A DNA stretch of 42,582 nucleotides, taken from contig JAFZOI010000028.1 of assembly GCA_017550645.1 (NCBI GenBank), positions 1 to 42,582 on the forward strand, in the 5' to 3' direction. Below are positions 32,873-41,600 of the stretch, piece after piece. Position 1 is the first letter of the stretch, and the number at the start of each line of letters is the position of its first letter. Source of the DNA: Oscillospiraceae bacterium. GTDB taxonomy: Bacteria > Bacillota > Clostridia > Oscillospirales > Oscillospiraceae. The notes under the pieces were generated by a model, which saw only the letters and a program-made list of their open reading frames with translations, did not search any database and was not told the DNA's origin. Position numbers and translations under genes: made by a program.

Positions 32873-33613
32873 TCAGGGCATGGGGACGCGCTTATCCAGC
32901 AGCACCCTGCCGAGCAGGGTGACGCTCCTGTTGCCGCTGGCCCAGACGACGATGTCCGCGTCGGCTCGGGCCCTGTTGAGGCTCAGCAGATAGACGTTGC
33001 GCCCGTCGGTGCAGTACTGCTTGCAGTAATGCGCGCCGTCGACGCAGAATATCCCGACGTCGCCGACGGAGACGCCGCGCCCGTCCTTTACGCAGTAGAC
33101 GCGCTCGCCGTTTTTGATATAGGGCTCCATCGAGTCGCCGTCTATCGTGACGGCGAAGCCGGCGTTTTTCGGCACGTCGCCCGTGACGGGTATGGGCGTG
33201 TAGTCGACGCCCTCGCTCGGCGCGGCGAAGCCTGCCGCCGCCATCGTCGAATACCAGGGGATATAGCGGACGGGCTCGTCCTCCTTCTCCCGCTCGGCCT
33301 CGGCGAGGACGCGGGCATGCTCCTCGGAGAGCGTCAGCTCCACCATGCGCCGCCCGTGGGCGTCGAGCTCGCGCAGCCTGCCGAGAAGCTCCTGCTCGGA
33401 GGGGCTCGGCGCGTCGCCGGGCATGTCGGCCAGCGTATCGAGGGAGACGCCGAGGTACTCGGCCAGCCGCTTGAGCGTGGCCAGACGCACGCTGTCGCCG
33501 CCCTTTTTGAACCAGCCGTCTATGGTCGTATACGGGATGCCGCTCCCTCTCGAGAGCTCCGTACGGGAGATCCCGCGCTCGCGCAGCAGCCCGTCGAGGA
33601 CTTCCGTAAACAT
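32873..33613 (-). CDS. XRE-family regulator with S24/LexA-type self-cleaving domain
   Basis: The 246-residue CI-like repressor has a helix-turn-helix at about 5-60 (RTELSRGSGIPYTTIDGWFK), a linker, and an S24 peptidase domain from about 117. The catalytic Ser161 is in TIDGDSMEPYI and Lys198 in AHYCKQY. A candidate cleavage bond is Ala127-Gly128 in TMAAAGFA. In this family RecA-stimulated self-cleavage inactivates the repressor during DNA damage. ATG 33613 has AGGAGG upstream. It is divergent from a small zinc-finger gene, with an operator-like palindrome between, and lies directly upstream of xylA with no clear terminator, so it may be co-transcribed with the xylose genes. Such pairs are typical of phage remnants. 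Confidence 0.92.
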   Translation of the reverse strand: MFTEVLDGLLRERGISRTELSRGSGIPYTTIDGWFKKGGDSVRLATLKRLAEYLGVSLDTLADMPGDAPSPSEQELLGRLRELDAHGRRMVELTLSEEHARVLAEAEREKEDEPVRYIPWYSTMAAAGFAAPSEGVDYTPIPVTGDVPKNAGFAVTIDGDSMEPYIKNGERVYCVKDGRGVSVGDVGIFCVDGAHYCKQYCTDGRNVYLLSLNRARADADIVVWASGNRSVTLLGRVLLDKRVPMP

Positions 33614-33645
33614 TTTCCCGCCTCCTTTTGCGTTGATACATTAGT

Positions 33646-33675
33646 ATTATACACCGCAATTTCATAACAAGTCAA
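33646..33675 (-). promoter_or_regulatory. Promoter of the XRE/S24 gene
   Basis: Read on the minus strand: -35 TTGACT (33670-33675), an 18-bp spacer and consensus -10 TATAAT (33646-33651). Confidence 0.82.
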
Positions 33676-33684
33676 CTAAATAAA

Positions 33685-33698
33685 TACGAAACTTCGTA
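33685..33698. promoter_or_regulatory. Operator-like palindrome TACGAA-AC-TTCGTA
   Basis: A perfect 6-bp inverted repeat with a 2-bp centre, placed 9 bp from each of the two divergent -35 boxes. A weaker half-site resembling it (TTTACGATAA) overlaps the plus-strand spacer at about 33714-33723. It is a good candidate for autoregulation by the XRE/S24 protein. Confidence 0.6.
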
Positions 33699-33706
33699 AT
33701 TTGCCC

Positions 33707-33735
33707 TTGACAATTTACGATAAAAGGTATATTAT
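33707..33735 (+). promoter_or_regulatory. Promoter of the small zinc-finger gene
   Basis: -35 TTGACA (33707-33712), a 17-bp spacer and -10 TATTAT (33730-33735). Confidence 0.82.
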
Positions 33736-33775
33736 TGCGTCAAGATTACTAAAAAGCATAATACGGAGGCAGAAA

Positions 33776-34015
33776 ATGACCATAGCTGAGGTAAACAGGC
33801 TGGCGCGCAGAGCGGGAATGAGCTACGGGCGCTACGTATTCATGTGCGCGGGGCTGCCGGAGGAAAGGCCGCCCAAGGGGACAAAGAAGTGCGCCGCGTG
33901 CGGGCGGCTCTTCGCCGTGACGGGAAACCGCAGTCTCTACTGCTCGTCGCGCTGCCGGGGCGAAGTGCGCAATGCGAGGCGCAGAGCGCGGGCGAGGCTC
34001 GCGCGCATGGCATAA
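33776..34015 (+). CDS. Small zinc-finger-like protein
   Basis: This 79-residue basic protein starts with a helical segment (MTIAEVNRLARRAGMSYGRYV) that resembles phage and Lactobacillales small proteins. It then has a treble-clef-like zinc site CAAC (about 43-46) and CSSRC (about 59-63), and ends in an Arg-rich helix. It probably binds DNA or RNA; no precise function is claimed. ATG 33776 was chosen over the longer frame because CGGAGG (33764-33769) lies 6 nt before it and the promoter -10 is at 33730. Its divergent arrangement with a CI-like repressor suggests it is controlled by that repressor. Confidence 0.75.
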   Translation: MTIAEVNRLARRAGMSYGRYVFMCAGLPEERPPKGTKKCAACGRLFAVTGNRSLYCSSRCRGEVRNARRRARARLARMA

Positions 34016-34020
34016 GAAAA

Positions 34021-34053
34021 CGGCTCCGCGGGGTTTCCGCGGGGCCGCTTTTT
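34021..34053 (+). terminator. Intrinsic terminator
   Basis: An 11-bp stem with one G-T pair (34021-34031 with 34037-34047, loop GGTTT), followed by CTTTTTATTT. Confidence 0.88.
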
Positions 34054-34056
34054 ATT

Positions 34057-34998
34057 TCAGCCGAAGCAGAGCTCGACGGAGGCGAGCCTGCCTTCCTCGA
34101 GGAAGATGAGCGCGCAGCAGCAGTAATTGCCGTCCTCGCGCAGCTCGCACCAGAAACGCGCGCCGCCCTCCCCGTCCGGAACGAGCGCGCCGGGGACGAG
34201 CTCGATGCGGTCCTCCGGCGCGGGCAGGACGATGCTCTCCCCGCGCACGAGGGGCGGCGGGTCGGAGGCGGTGGGGTCGGGCTGCTCGGGCGCTTTTCCG
34301 GCGAATATGCGCGCGAGCGCGGCCTCGGCCTGCCCGCGGCGGAATTCGAAGCCCTCCGCCGAAGTCGAACATTCAAATAGGCCGGAACCCGCGGCGCGGG
34401 CGAGCGCGGCATAAGCGAGCCTTGCGTCGGGCTCAGCCTCGAAGCGGTCCATGCCCAGCGCGAGCATCGCCGAGCAGACGCTGCGGCAGGCCTCGAGCGC
34501 CGTCTCCTTTTCCGCGCCGAGCGCCGCGAGCGGATCGAGCCCGCCCTCCGCGGCGAGGCGCAGGTTTTCTTCGAGCAGGGCGGCGTCATCCTCCGAGATG
34601 GGCTCGTCCGGGCGGAAGTAGGCCCCGGAGACGGGCATGACGCCCATCATGCAGAGCTTCGCCACGGGCGTTCTCGCCTCGGGGGAGATGTCCGCGGCGT
34701 CGGCGAAAACGGCTATGGACCCTGCCTCCCCGGGGAGCTCCGCCCCGAGCGCCGCGAGCTCCGCGTAAGCCTCGACGGCGGCCTGCTCGCGCGTCTTCGG
34801 CGCGGAGGGCGCCGCCTCGGGCGCGGCTGTCTCCGGCGGCGCAGCGATCGCGGGAGGCGCCGTCTCCGGAGCCTCGGCGAAGACGGGGCTCTCCGGCTCG
34901 GAAGCGGAAGGCCGCGCCTTCGGCACCATCCCGACGCTGCCCGCGACGATGACCGCGACGCATATCGCGGTGTATACTATCCTGACGGCTTTCTTCAC
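34057..34998 (-). CDS. Membrane-anchored protein with SLH-like segment
   Basis: The 313-residue protein has a basic start and one hydrophobic helix at about 5-25, then an Ala/Pro/Glu-rich spacer (about 30-75), which suggests an outward-facing domain. A stretch at about 100-150 resembles one SLH repeat: AVFADAADISPEARTPVAKLCMMGVM, then FRPDEPISEDDAALL. The C-terminal third is a small mixed domain with an unusual CCCA run near residue 297. GTG 34998 is chosen because GAGGAG lies 9 nt upstream and it gives a normal charged start; a frame extending to 35091 is less likely. Function unknown; cell-envelope attachment is inferred. Confidence 0.65.
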   Translation of the reverse strand: MKKAVRIVYTAICVAVIVAGSVGMVPKARPSASEPESPVFAEAPETAPPAIAAPPETAAPEAAPSAPKTREQAAVEAYAELAALGAELPGEAGSIAVFADAADISPEARTPVAKLCMMGVMPVSGAYFRPDEPISEDDAALLEENLRLAAEGGLDPLAALGAEKETALEACRSVCSAMLALGMDRFEAEPDARLAYAALARAAGSGLFECSTSAEGFEFRRGQAEAALARIFAGKAPEQPDPTASDPPPLVRGESIVLPAPEDRIELVPGALVPDGEGGARFWCELREDGNYCCCALIFLEEGRLASVELCFG

Positions 34999-35084
34999 GG
35001 CATCCAACTCCTCGCGTACAAGCTTACACCGAGTTCGGCGCGCATTCCGTCGAGAAAGGACGGCGGGAAAGAGGCCGTTTTTGA

Positions 35085-35113
35085 TTGACATAATGCGGAA
35101 AATGATGTATTGT
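35085..35113 (+). promoter_or_regulatory. Sigma-A promoter for hemW
   Basis: -35 TTGACA (35085-35090), a 17-bp spacer and -10 TATTGT (35108-35113). Confidence 0.75.
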
Positions 35114-35154
35114 GAAGATTAAGCTGTAAAATTGTAAAAAGGAGGCGCGGCGCC

Positions 35155-36351
35155 GTGAACACGGTCGGTATCTACGTACATATCCCCTTCTGCGCGTCGC
35201 GCTGCAATTACTGCGATTTCTGCTCGACCGCGGACCGGAGGGACCTCATCCCCGCCTACCGCGGCGCCCTGCTCAGGCACATACGCGAGGCCGCCGGAGG
35301 CATAGCGCAGAGCGTCTGCGATACGGTCTATTTCGGCGGCGGGACGCCGAGCTGGTTCGGCGCGAACAACCTCATCCGCGTCTTCGAGGAGATGAAGCGC
35401 AAGTTCCGCGTCCTCAAGTCGGCGGAGGTCACGCTCGAGGCAAATCCCGACAGCGTCGATCTCAAGAGCCTCAAAAAGCTGCGCGCGGCGGGCTTCAACC
35501 GCATCAGCATAGGCGCGCAGTCGGCTAACGACGCCATACTCAAATTCATAGGCCGGCGCCATAAGTTCGAGGACGTCGTCCGCGCCGTCTCCGACGCGCG
35601 CAGGGCCGGCTTCGGCAACGTCAGCCTCGACCTCATCTACGGGCTGCCCGCGCAGACGCGCGACGACTGGGTCGATACGCTGACGCGCGTCATCGAGCTC
35701 GAGCCCGACCACATCTCCTGCTACGGGCTCAAGATAGAGCCGGGGACGCCGCTCTGGGAATACAAGGACTCCCCCATGATACCCGACGACGATCTGCAGG
35801 CGGACATGTATCTCTACGCGGTCAACACCCTCGCCGCGCACGACTACAATCAATACGAGATATCCAATTTCTGCCGCCCGGGCAAGGCCTCGAAGCACAA
35901 TCTCAAGTATTGGCAGCTCGGCGATTACCTCGGCCTCGGCGCCTCGGCCGCCTCGAACATAGGCGACCGGCGCTATACCTGCGTCGAGGACGTCGAGGAC
36001 TATATAAAGCGCGTCAGGACGGGCGCGCCGATCTGCGGCCCCGTCGAGATCGTCGACCAGTACGAGCGCGCGTCGGAGTACCTCATGCTCGGCCTGCGCA
36101 CGACGCACGGCATAAGCGAGGAAGAATACGCGGCGATATACCGCGGCGGCTTCGGCCCGCTGGAGGAGCTTTTGAAGGACTACGCCGTGCGCGGGCTCGC
36201 CCGCTGTCACGACGGGCGGTGGAGCTTCACTCCGCCGGGATTCCTGCTCTCGAACAGGCTCATAGGGGAGCTTCTCGACGCGCAGACAGAATGCAAGTTC
36301 CATATCGGCACGCCGTGGCGTGAAAAGGATTATTTCTCAACGCTGTTTTGA
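35155..36351 (+). CDS. hemW: HemW-type radical SAM protein (coproporphyrinogen oxidase-like)
   Basis: The 398-residue radical SAM protein belongs to the HemW group, once annotated as oxygen-independent coproporphyrinogen III oxidase and now seen as a heme chaperone in several bacteria. The cluster motif is CASRCNYCDFC at about 13-23: Cys-x3-Cys-x2-Cys plus the extra Cys. FGGGTPS at about 61-67, ANPDS and a GLGASAAS-like SAM site follow, and the C-terminal HemW domain ends near FSTLF. It starts at GTG 35155 after AAAAGGAGG. It is cytosolic. True HemN would have a longer N-terminus and different motif spacing, so HemW is preferred. Confidence 0.92.
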   Translation: MNTVGIYVHIPFCASRCNYCDFCSTADRRDLIPAYRGALLRHIREAAGGIAQSVCDTVYFGGGTPSWFGANNLIRVFEEMKRKFRVLKSAEVTLEANPDSVDLKSLKKLRAAGFNRISIGAQSANDAILKFIGRRHKFEDVVRAVSDARRAGFGNVSLDLIYGLPAQTRDDWVDTLTRVIELEPDHISCYGLKIEPGTPLWEYKDSPMIPDDDLQADMYLYAVNTLAAHDYNQYEISNFCRPGKASKHNLKYWQLGDYLGLGASAASNIGDRRYTCVEDVEDYIKRVRTGAPICGPVEIVDQYERASEYLMLGLRTTHGISEEEYAAIYRGGFGPLEELLKDYAVRGLARCHDGRWSFTPPGFLLSNRLIGELLDAQTECKFHIGTPWREKDYFSTLF

Positions 36352-36416
36352 TTTAACGGGTTTTTTACGGCCCTTTCCGTTATACTTTATTCTTAGTTGT
36401 TCATAGGCGGTGCACC

Positions 36417-38372
36417 ATGAAAATAGTCAGCTCGAAATCGACAAGAGGCGCCTCCGGAAGCTCCTCCCGCTCAGGCGGGTCGAAGGCCGCTCCCGAGCGG
36501 AGCAAGGCCCCCGCGAAGACCTCGCAGAAAAAGTCCGCGCCGAAGAAAACGGCGAAAAAAGGCGGCTACGGCGGGACGATATTCCTCGTCGCCGTCCTCG
36601 TCATACTGCTTGCGTGCGTGACGGGCTTCGTCCTGATAGGGCGCAGCGCCGCCTCCGGCGGGAAGATATACCCCAACGTCTCCGCGGGAGGCGTCGAGCT
36701 CGGCGGGCTCACCGTCGAGGAGGCCGCGGCAAAGCTCGAGGCGGCCGGCGGCAACCCCTATGCCGGAAAGAGCGTGACCGTCCGCTTCGCGGGCGTCGAC
36801 GACGAGCTGGTCGTGACCTCCGAGGAGGCCGGCCTTGTCGACACGTCGCTCGAGGCCGCCGAGCGCATCTACGAGTACGGACGCGGCGACGATTTCATCT
36901 CCGACACCATAAACTACCTGACCTGTCTGCTGCGCGGCTCGAAGGTCGACTCCTATGTCTCCAAGACCATCGACGAGACCGCCGTGCGCGCGAAGATAGA
37001 CGAGGTCGCGCGCGGCATCAATACCGAGCTCATGCAGAACTCCCTCGTCATCGAGGATCAGCGCGTCACGATAATCAAGGGCGCGAGCGGCATCCTCGTC
37101 GACACCGACAAGGTCTATGAGCTCGTCGCCGATGCCTTCGCCAAAGGAAAGGACTCCGTCGACTATGCCCCGGAGACGAGCGATCCCAAGGAGATCGACC
37201 TCGACGACATCTGGGATATGGTCACGCGCGAGCCCGTCAACGCCGAGTTCGACGAGCAGTTCAACGTCATCCCCTCCGAGGAGGGCGTGACCTTCGACCG
37301 CGAGCGCGCCGAGAATGTGCTCGCTTCCGCTAAGACGGGCGACAAAGTCTATATAAACCTCTACCGCGTCGAGCCCGAGATCAAGACCGAGGACCTTGAG
37401 GCGACGCTTTACCGCGATCTGCTCGCCGGCAAGAGCACCGTCATGACCAACCTCGTCGTCCGCTCGAAGAACGTCGAGCTCGCGGCGGGCAAGATAGACG
37501 GGCTCGTCCTCCTGCCGGGCGAGGTGTTCAGCTTCAACGGCGTCGTCGGGCAGCGCACGCGCGAGGGCGGCTACGGCGAGGCGATAGCCTACGTCAACGG
37601 CGAATCCGTCCCGCAGGTCGGCGGCGGCGTATGCCAGATGTCCTCGACGATATACTACGCCTGCCTCTACGCCGACCTCGAGATCGTATACAGGACCTGC
37701 CACCTCTACATCTCCAGCTACGTTCCCTACGGCATGGACGCGACGGTGAGCTGGCCTTCGCCCGACTTCAAATTCAGAAACAGCACCGAGTACCCCATCA
37801 AGCTGCACACGTGGCGCGAGGGGCAGACGATATACTGCGAGATATGGGGCACGCGCACCGACTTCTCCTACGACCACATAGACATGCAGTACGCCGTCTC
37901 CGAGTGGCTCGACCCGAAGGACGACTATAAGGCCGACCCCTCCATGGCGCCCGGCTCCGCGCCCGTCCTGCAGACGACGGGCAGCAAGGGCCTCATCTGC
38001 GACACGTATAAGGTCAAATACGACGCCGACGGCAACGTCATCTCCCGCACCTTCGTCGCCAACAGCATATACAGCCCGCACAACAACGTCTATCTCTGCG
38101 CATACGCGGACCTTCCGCTCTACCTGACGCCGGAGCAGCTCAAGAAGATAGACTACGTCACCCCGGAGCCGACCCCGACGCCCGAGCCCACTCCGGAGCC
38201 GACGCCCGAGCCGACGCCTCCTCCCGGACCGACCGACACGGCGATCCCGGAGATAACGCCGACGCCCGAGGTCACCCCGTCCCCCGAGCCGACCGACGAG
38301 CCGGAGCCGACCGAGACCCCGGAGCCCACGGAGACCCCGGAGCCGACCCCGGACGAAACGCCGGAGCCGTAA
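36417..38372 (+). CDS. VanW-family cell-wall protein with PG_binding_4-like domains
   Basis: The 651-residue protein has a Lys/Ser-rich cytosolic start of about 50 residues and one membrane helix (about 53-75). Outside it carries two YkuD-associated (PG_binding_4-like) domains at about 85-310: ISAGG-like VSAGGVELGGLTVEEAAAKLE is the hallmark. A VanW domain follows at about 340-500, with LLPGEVFSFNGVVG and GGGVCQMSSTIYYA. The tail of about 70 residues is Pro/Glu/Thr repeats (TPEP, EPTPE, PTETPEP). The VanW function is unknown; with these domains it acts at the peptidoglycan. ATG 36417 is weakly preceded by AGGCGGTG. Confidence 0.88.
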   Translation: MKIVSSKSTRGASGSSSRSGGSKAAPERSKAPAKTSQKKSAPKKTAKKGGYGGTIFLVAVLVILLACVTGFVLIGRSAASGGKIYPNVSAGGVELGGLTVEEAAAKLEAAGGNPYAGKSVTVRFAGVDDELVVTSEEAGLVDTSLEAAERIYEYGRGDDFISDTINYLTCLLRGSKVDSYVSKTIDETAVRAKIDEVARGINTELMQNSLVIEDQRVTIIKGASGILVDTDKVYELVADAFAKGKDSVDYAPETSDPKEIDLDDIWDMVTREPVNAEFDEQFNVIPSEEGVTFDRERAENVLASAKTGDKVYINLYRVEPEIKTEDLEATLYRDLLAGKSTVMTNLVVRSKNVELAAGKIDGLVLLPGEVFSFNGVVGQRTREGGYGEAIAYVNGESVPQVGGGVCQMSSTIYYACLYADLEIVYRTCHLYISSYVPYGMDATVSWPSPDFKFRNSTEYPIKLHTWREGQTIYCEIWGTRTDFSYDHIDMQYAVSEWLDPKDDYKADPSMAPGSAPVLQTTGSKGLICDTYKVKYDADGNVISRTFVANSIYSPHNNVYLCAYADLPLYLTPEQLKKIDYVTPEPTPTPEPTPEPTPEPTPPPGPTDTAIPEITPTPEVTPSPEPTDEPEPTETPEPTETPEPTPDETPEP

Positions 38373-38391
38373 GTACATAAAGAGCATACTA

Positions 38392-38426
38392 AGACCGCGG
38401 CAGCAAAACACTGCCGCGGTCTTTAT
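38392..38426 (+). terminator. Terminator after vanW, twin of the one at 42241
   Basis: A 12-bp perfect stem AGACCGCGGCAG/CTGCCGCGGTCT (38392-38403, 38411-38422) then T-rich sequence. The whole 36-bp element differs by one base from 42241-42276. Confidence 0.92.
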
Positions 38427-38514
38427 CATTGCGGGGAGCGGAGCGACACGGGAATCGCCTTAAGTCGGGGACGGTTTTTCGTCACGAAATCGGGACAAAA
38501 GAACCGTTGCCGAC
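38427..38514. repeat. Interspersed repeat (GGAGCGAAGC-type copy 2) plus inverted repeat
   Basis: 38427-38458 resembles 19701-19734. An imperfect inverted repeat follows: GTCGGGGACGGTT at 38464-38476 with AACCGTTGCCGAC at 38502-38514 (11 of 13 pairing). No gene is visible in this 260-bp gap. Confidence 0.65.
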
Positions 38515-38543
38515 CCATGTTGCGCCCGTCATTGAATCCATTA

Positions 38544-38572
38544 TTGAAATAAAGCGCAGCTTATTGTATAAT
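38544..38572 (+). promoter_or_regulatory. Promoter of the surface protein gene
   Basis: -35 TTGAAA (38544-38549), a 17-bp spacer and consensus -10 TATAAT (38567-38572). Confidence 0.85.
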
Positions 38573-38632
38573 CACCATATAATTACCAATTACGAACCGC
38601 GGCAGATCGAATGAGATGAAAGGGATGAAATA

Positions 38633-41600
38633 ATGAAACGCAGATCGAGGATACTTTTGAGCCTTCTCGTAGCAGTCGTTATGTCGGTATCGCTGCTGCC
38701 TATGGCGGCGTTTGCGGCGGAGGAGCCCGTAACGTCGTATCTCCTCTGGGTTGGCGACGTGCAGGTGACTTCAGATAACATGAATAATATTCCGGGTGTC
38801 GCCGGAGGTACTGCCACGTATAATCCGGATAGTGGCGTTCTTGCCATGAATGGTATTACCGGAATAGAAGGATCTCATAATAATGCGAAAATATATGCAG
38901 AAGAGGATCTGACTATCACGGGCAGCTGCATGATCGATGCGTCAGGTGTGACACGCGGTATCTATACGACCGCTGATCTTACGCTTGATGGTGATATCGA
39001 GGTAAAAGATGCTGTCGATTTGAGCGTTCATGTTGATGGATCAAAAAACATCACAATAAACGGCGGCATAATCAAGATTTCTTCTGATACAACCCGCTAT
39101 GGTCTTGTCGGAGGTAACTATAGCAAGTTAACTATCAACGCCGGCGATATCATCATCGAATCATTCGGGTCTGATGACTACGGAAACGGCAACGGGATAG
39201 ATGTCGGCTCCTTTTATATGCAAGACGGCAAATTGTCTGTCACCGGTTATGCTGTCGGACTTTTTTCTTACTACTTCAGCCAAACTGGCGGCAGCATCTA
39301 CGCAGAAGGAAAACATAAGCCCGGAGTTCTTGTGGGGAACGGCAGCAGCCCCGACCTTTATATCAAAGGGGAACTAGAATCTGTTACATGGTCGGAGGAC
39401 AGATCTGCGATACAGTCCTACCGGTCTTCGATCCGCATTAACAGCAGTTATTATATCAAAGAACCAGCAGGTGCAAGTATCGTAAACGACGGTAATGGTC
39501 AAATCATCGTTAACAGTAATCAGACGAACGCAGGCCATGTGATTATTACAAAAAAGCCCACCCCCTACGACCTCTGGGTCTGCGGGACGCAGGTCACCAG
39601 CGCCAACGCCGGGGATCTATCTGTCATTGATGGCGTTGACGTGGTTGAGGGAGGCAAGGCCAGCTTTGATGCGGAAACCAATACCCTGACCCTTGAAAAT
39701 GCCACCTTAGGCGGGGCAGGTCATCCTGATTGGAGACACAACAACTCTGTCATCACCATTGCGGAGCGAGAGCCGGGAATCAAGCAGCTGACCGTCGCGT
39801 TTTCCGGCGACAATAAGATCGAATGTGAGTTCGACGGTACGAGCGGATATAATTATTACAACGGTATTTGCGGCGTCTATACGGATTTTATCTTCGACGG
39901 TGATGACGACGCAACGCTGACGATTTCCGGGCGTCTGACCATGCCCGCCACACCTGAAAACGGCGCTCTTTGCTGCGGAAGCATTACGCTTAACGGCGGC
40001 ACCGTTCTGTGTCAAGCGCCTGAAGAAGAATGTGCCAATCCTTACGATACAAATCCCTATGGGGTCGGAATGAACAACTCCGACGGTGTTACACTAACTG
40101 TCAACGGCGGAAAGCTTATCAGTAAAGCATTCAGACCTCTGGTTCCGAACTTTGATTCATCCAAACTTGCCAGCAACACGGTTCTGCGGGGTAGCGTGAA
40201 TTACGACGGTACTGAATTGGAACCTTACAACTTTAACTCTCAGAATTCTTACCGTTATGTGGAAGCCACGCCTGCCGCGCCCGTCACGTCGTATCTCCTC
40301 TGGGTCGGCGACGTGCAGGTGACGAGCGACAATCTTACAATAGACAGCAGCGACTGTGCGGACGTCGTTTCCGGCAGCGCGACATACGACCCCGATACAA
40401 GAACTCTGGCCCTTGACGGATTTGTTTACAGCGGCGCGGGCAGCAGCAGTTATCCGAACGCCGCGATCAACTACCTTGAAACAGGCCGGACGCTCACTCT
40501 GGATCTGACAGGAGAAAATCAGGTCACGCTGAACGGAGCCCGCGGCAACGAGCAATACGGGATCTACTGTGACACAGATTCCGAGCTGATTATCCAAGGC
40601 GGCGGCAGTCTTTATTCAAAAGTTATTTACCCGGATTTCCCCGGCACTTACGCCTATACATACGGCATATATGGCGGCAAGGTCACCATCAACGGCGGGA
40701 CCGTCACAGCAGAGGGCTTCGAGGCGCCGAACAGCTACGGCATCAGAGGCGGGGTCAGCGGAGTCGAGGTCAACGGCGGCAGTCTGACTGCGATCGCAGG
40801 TCAGGGGAGCAATCAGAGCTTCGGCGTTGACAGCGCCCTCGCCGTCAACGGCGGCACGGTCGTTGCCAAGACCGTTTCGACCGGGTCTAATGCGCGGGCT
40901 CTCTCCGGAGCGCCCACTCTCGCCGAGGGCATCTCGGCGACCGCCAGCACGAATGCCGACGGCAGCGGCGCGGAGAAATATTCAGCCGACAACAACGGCA
41001 GCTACAAATGGTTCAAGGCTCAGAGCGGCGAGCCCGCGGCAATAACGCTGGATATCCGCTGCTCCAACGGCGCGAGCGGGACCGTGGAATACAAATGGGA
41101 TACGGACGGATCATGGACCACGGTGTCCGTGACCGAGAATACCGAGATAACTCTGATCATTCCCGAAAGCGCCGCGACCCTCACCGTCAAGGCCGCCCCG
41201 GCGGATGAGTATTACATCAACCAAGCCCAGCTCGATGACGGCACCGGAACATATACGGACAATGCCGCCCTTGCGGCGGCGCTTGCGGAAGGCGCCGTGT
41301 TCAACGTTGCGGGCGATGCGGCCATCATGATCGAGTTCGACAACCACGACGGGACGGGCGGCCCCGAGCAGCCCGATATCCCCGTATCCTACGCCTATAA
41401 CGTGGAGACGCCCGAAAACGAGAACGGCTCCGTGACCGTAAAGCCCTCCCCCGCGGAGGCGGGCGATACCGTTACCGTTACGGCGGAGCCGAACGAGGGC
41501 TACGAGGTCGACAAGATAACCGTCACCGATAACTTCGGCAACGAGATACCCGTCAAGCGCAACGAGGACGGCACCTTCTCCTTTACGATGCCGGACGGGC

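Noticed and set aside
38160..38372. Tandem DNA repeat array at the vanW 3' end considered as CRISPR or VNTR
   Set aside because: The repeats are irregular 6-15 bp units coding Pro-Glu-Thr in frame, without spacers; they are a wall-spanning linker.
36471..38429. A 652-residue minus-strand frame opposite vanW
   Set aside because: It starts inside the terminator hairpin and lacks domain signals; the plus-strand VanW protein is clear.
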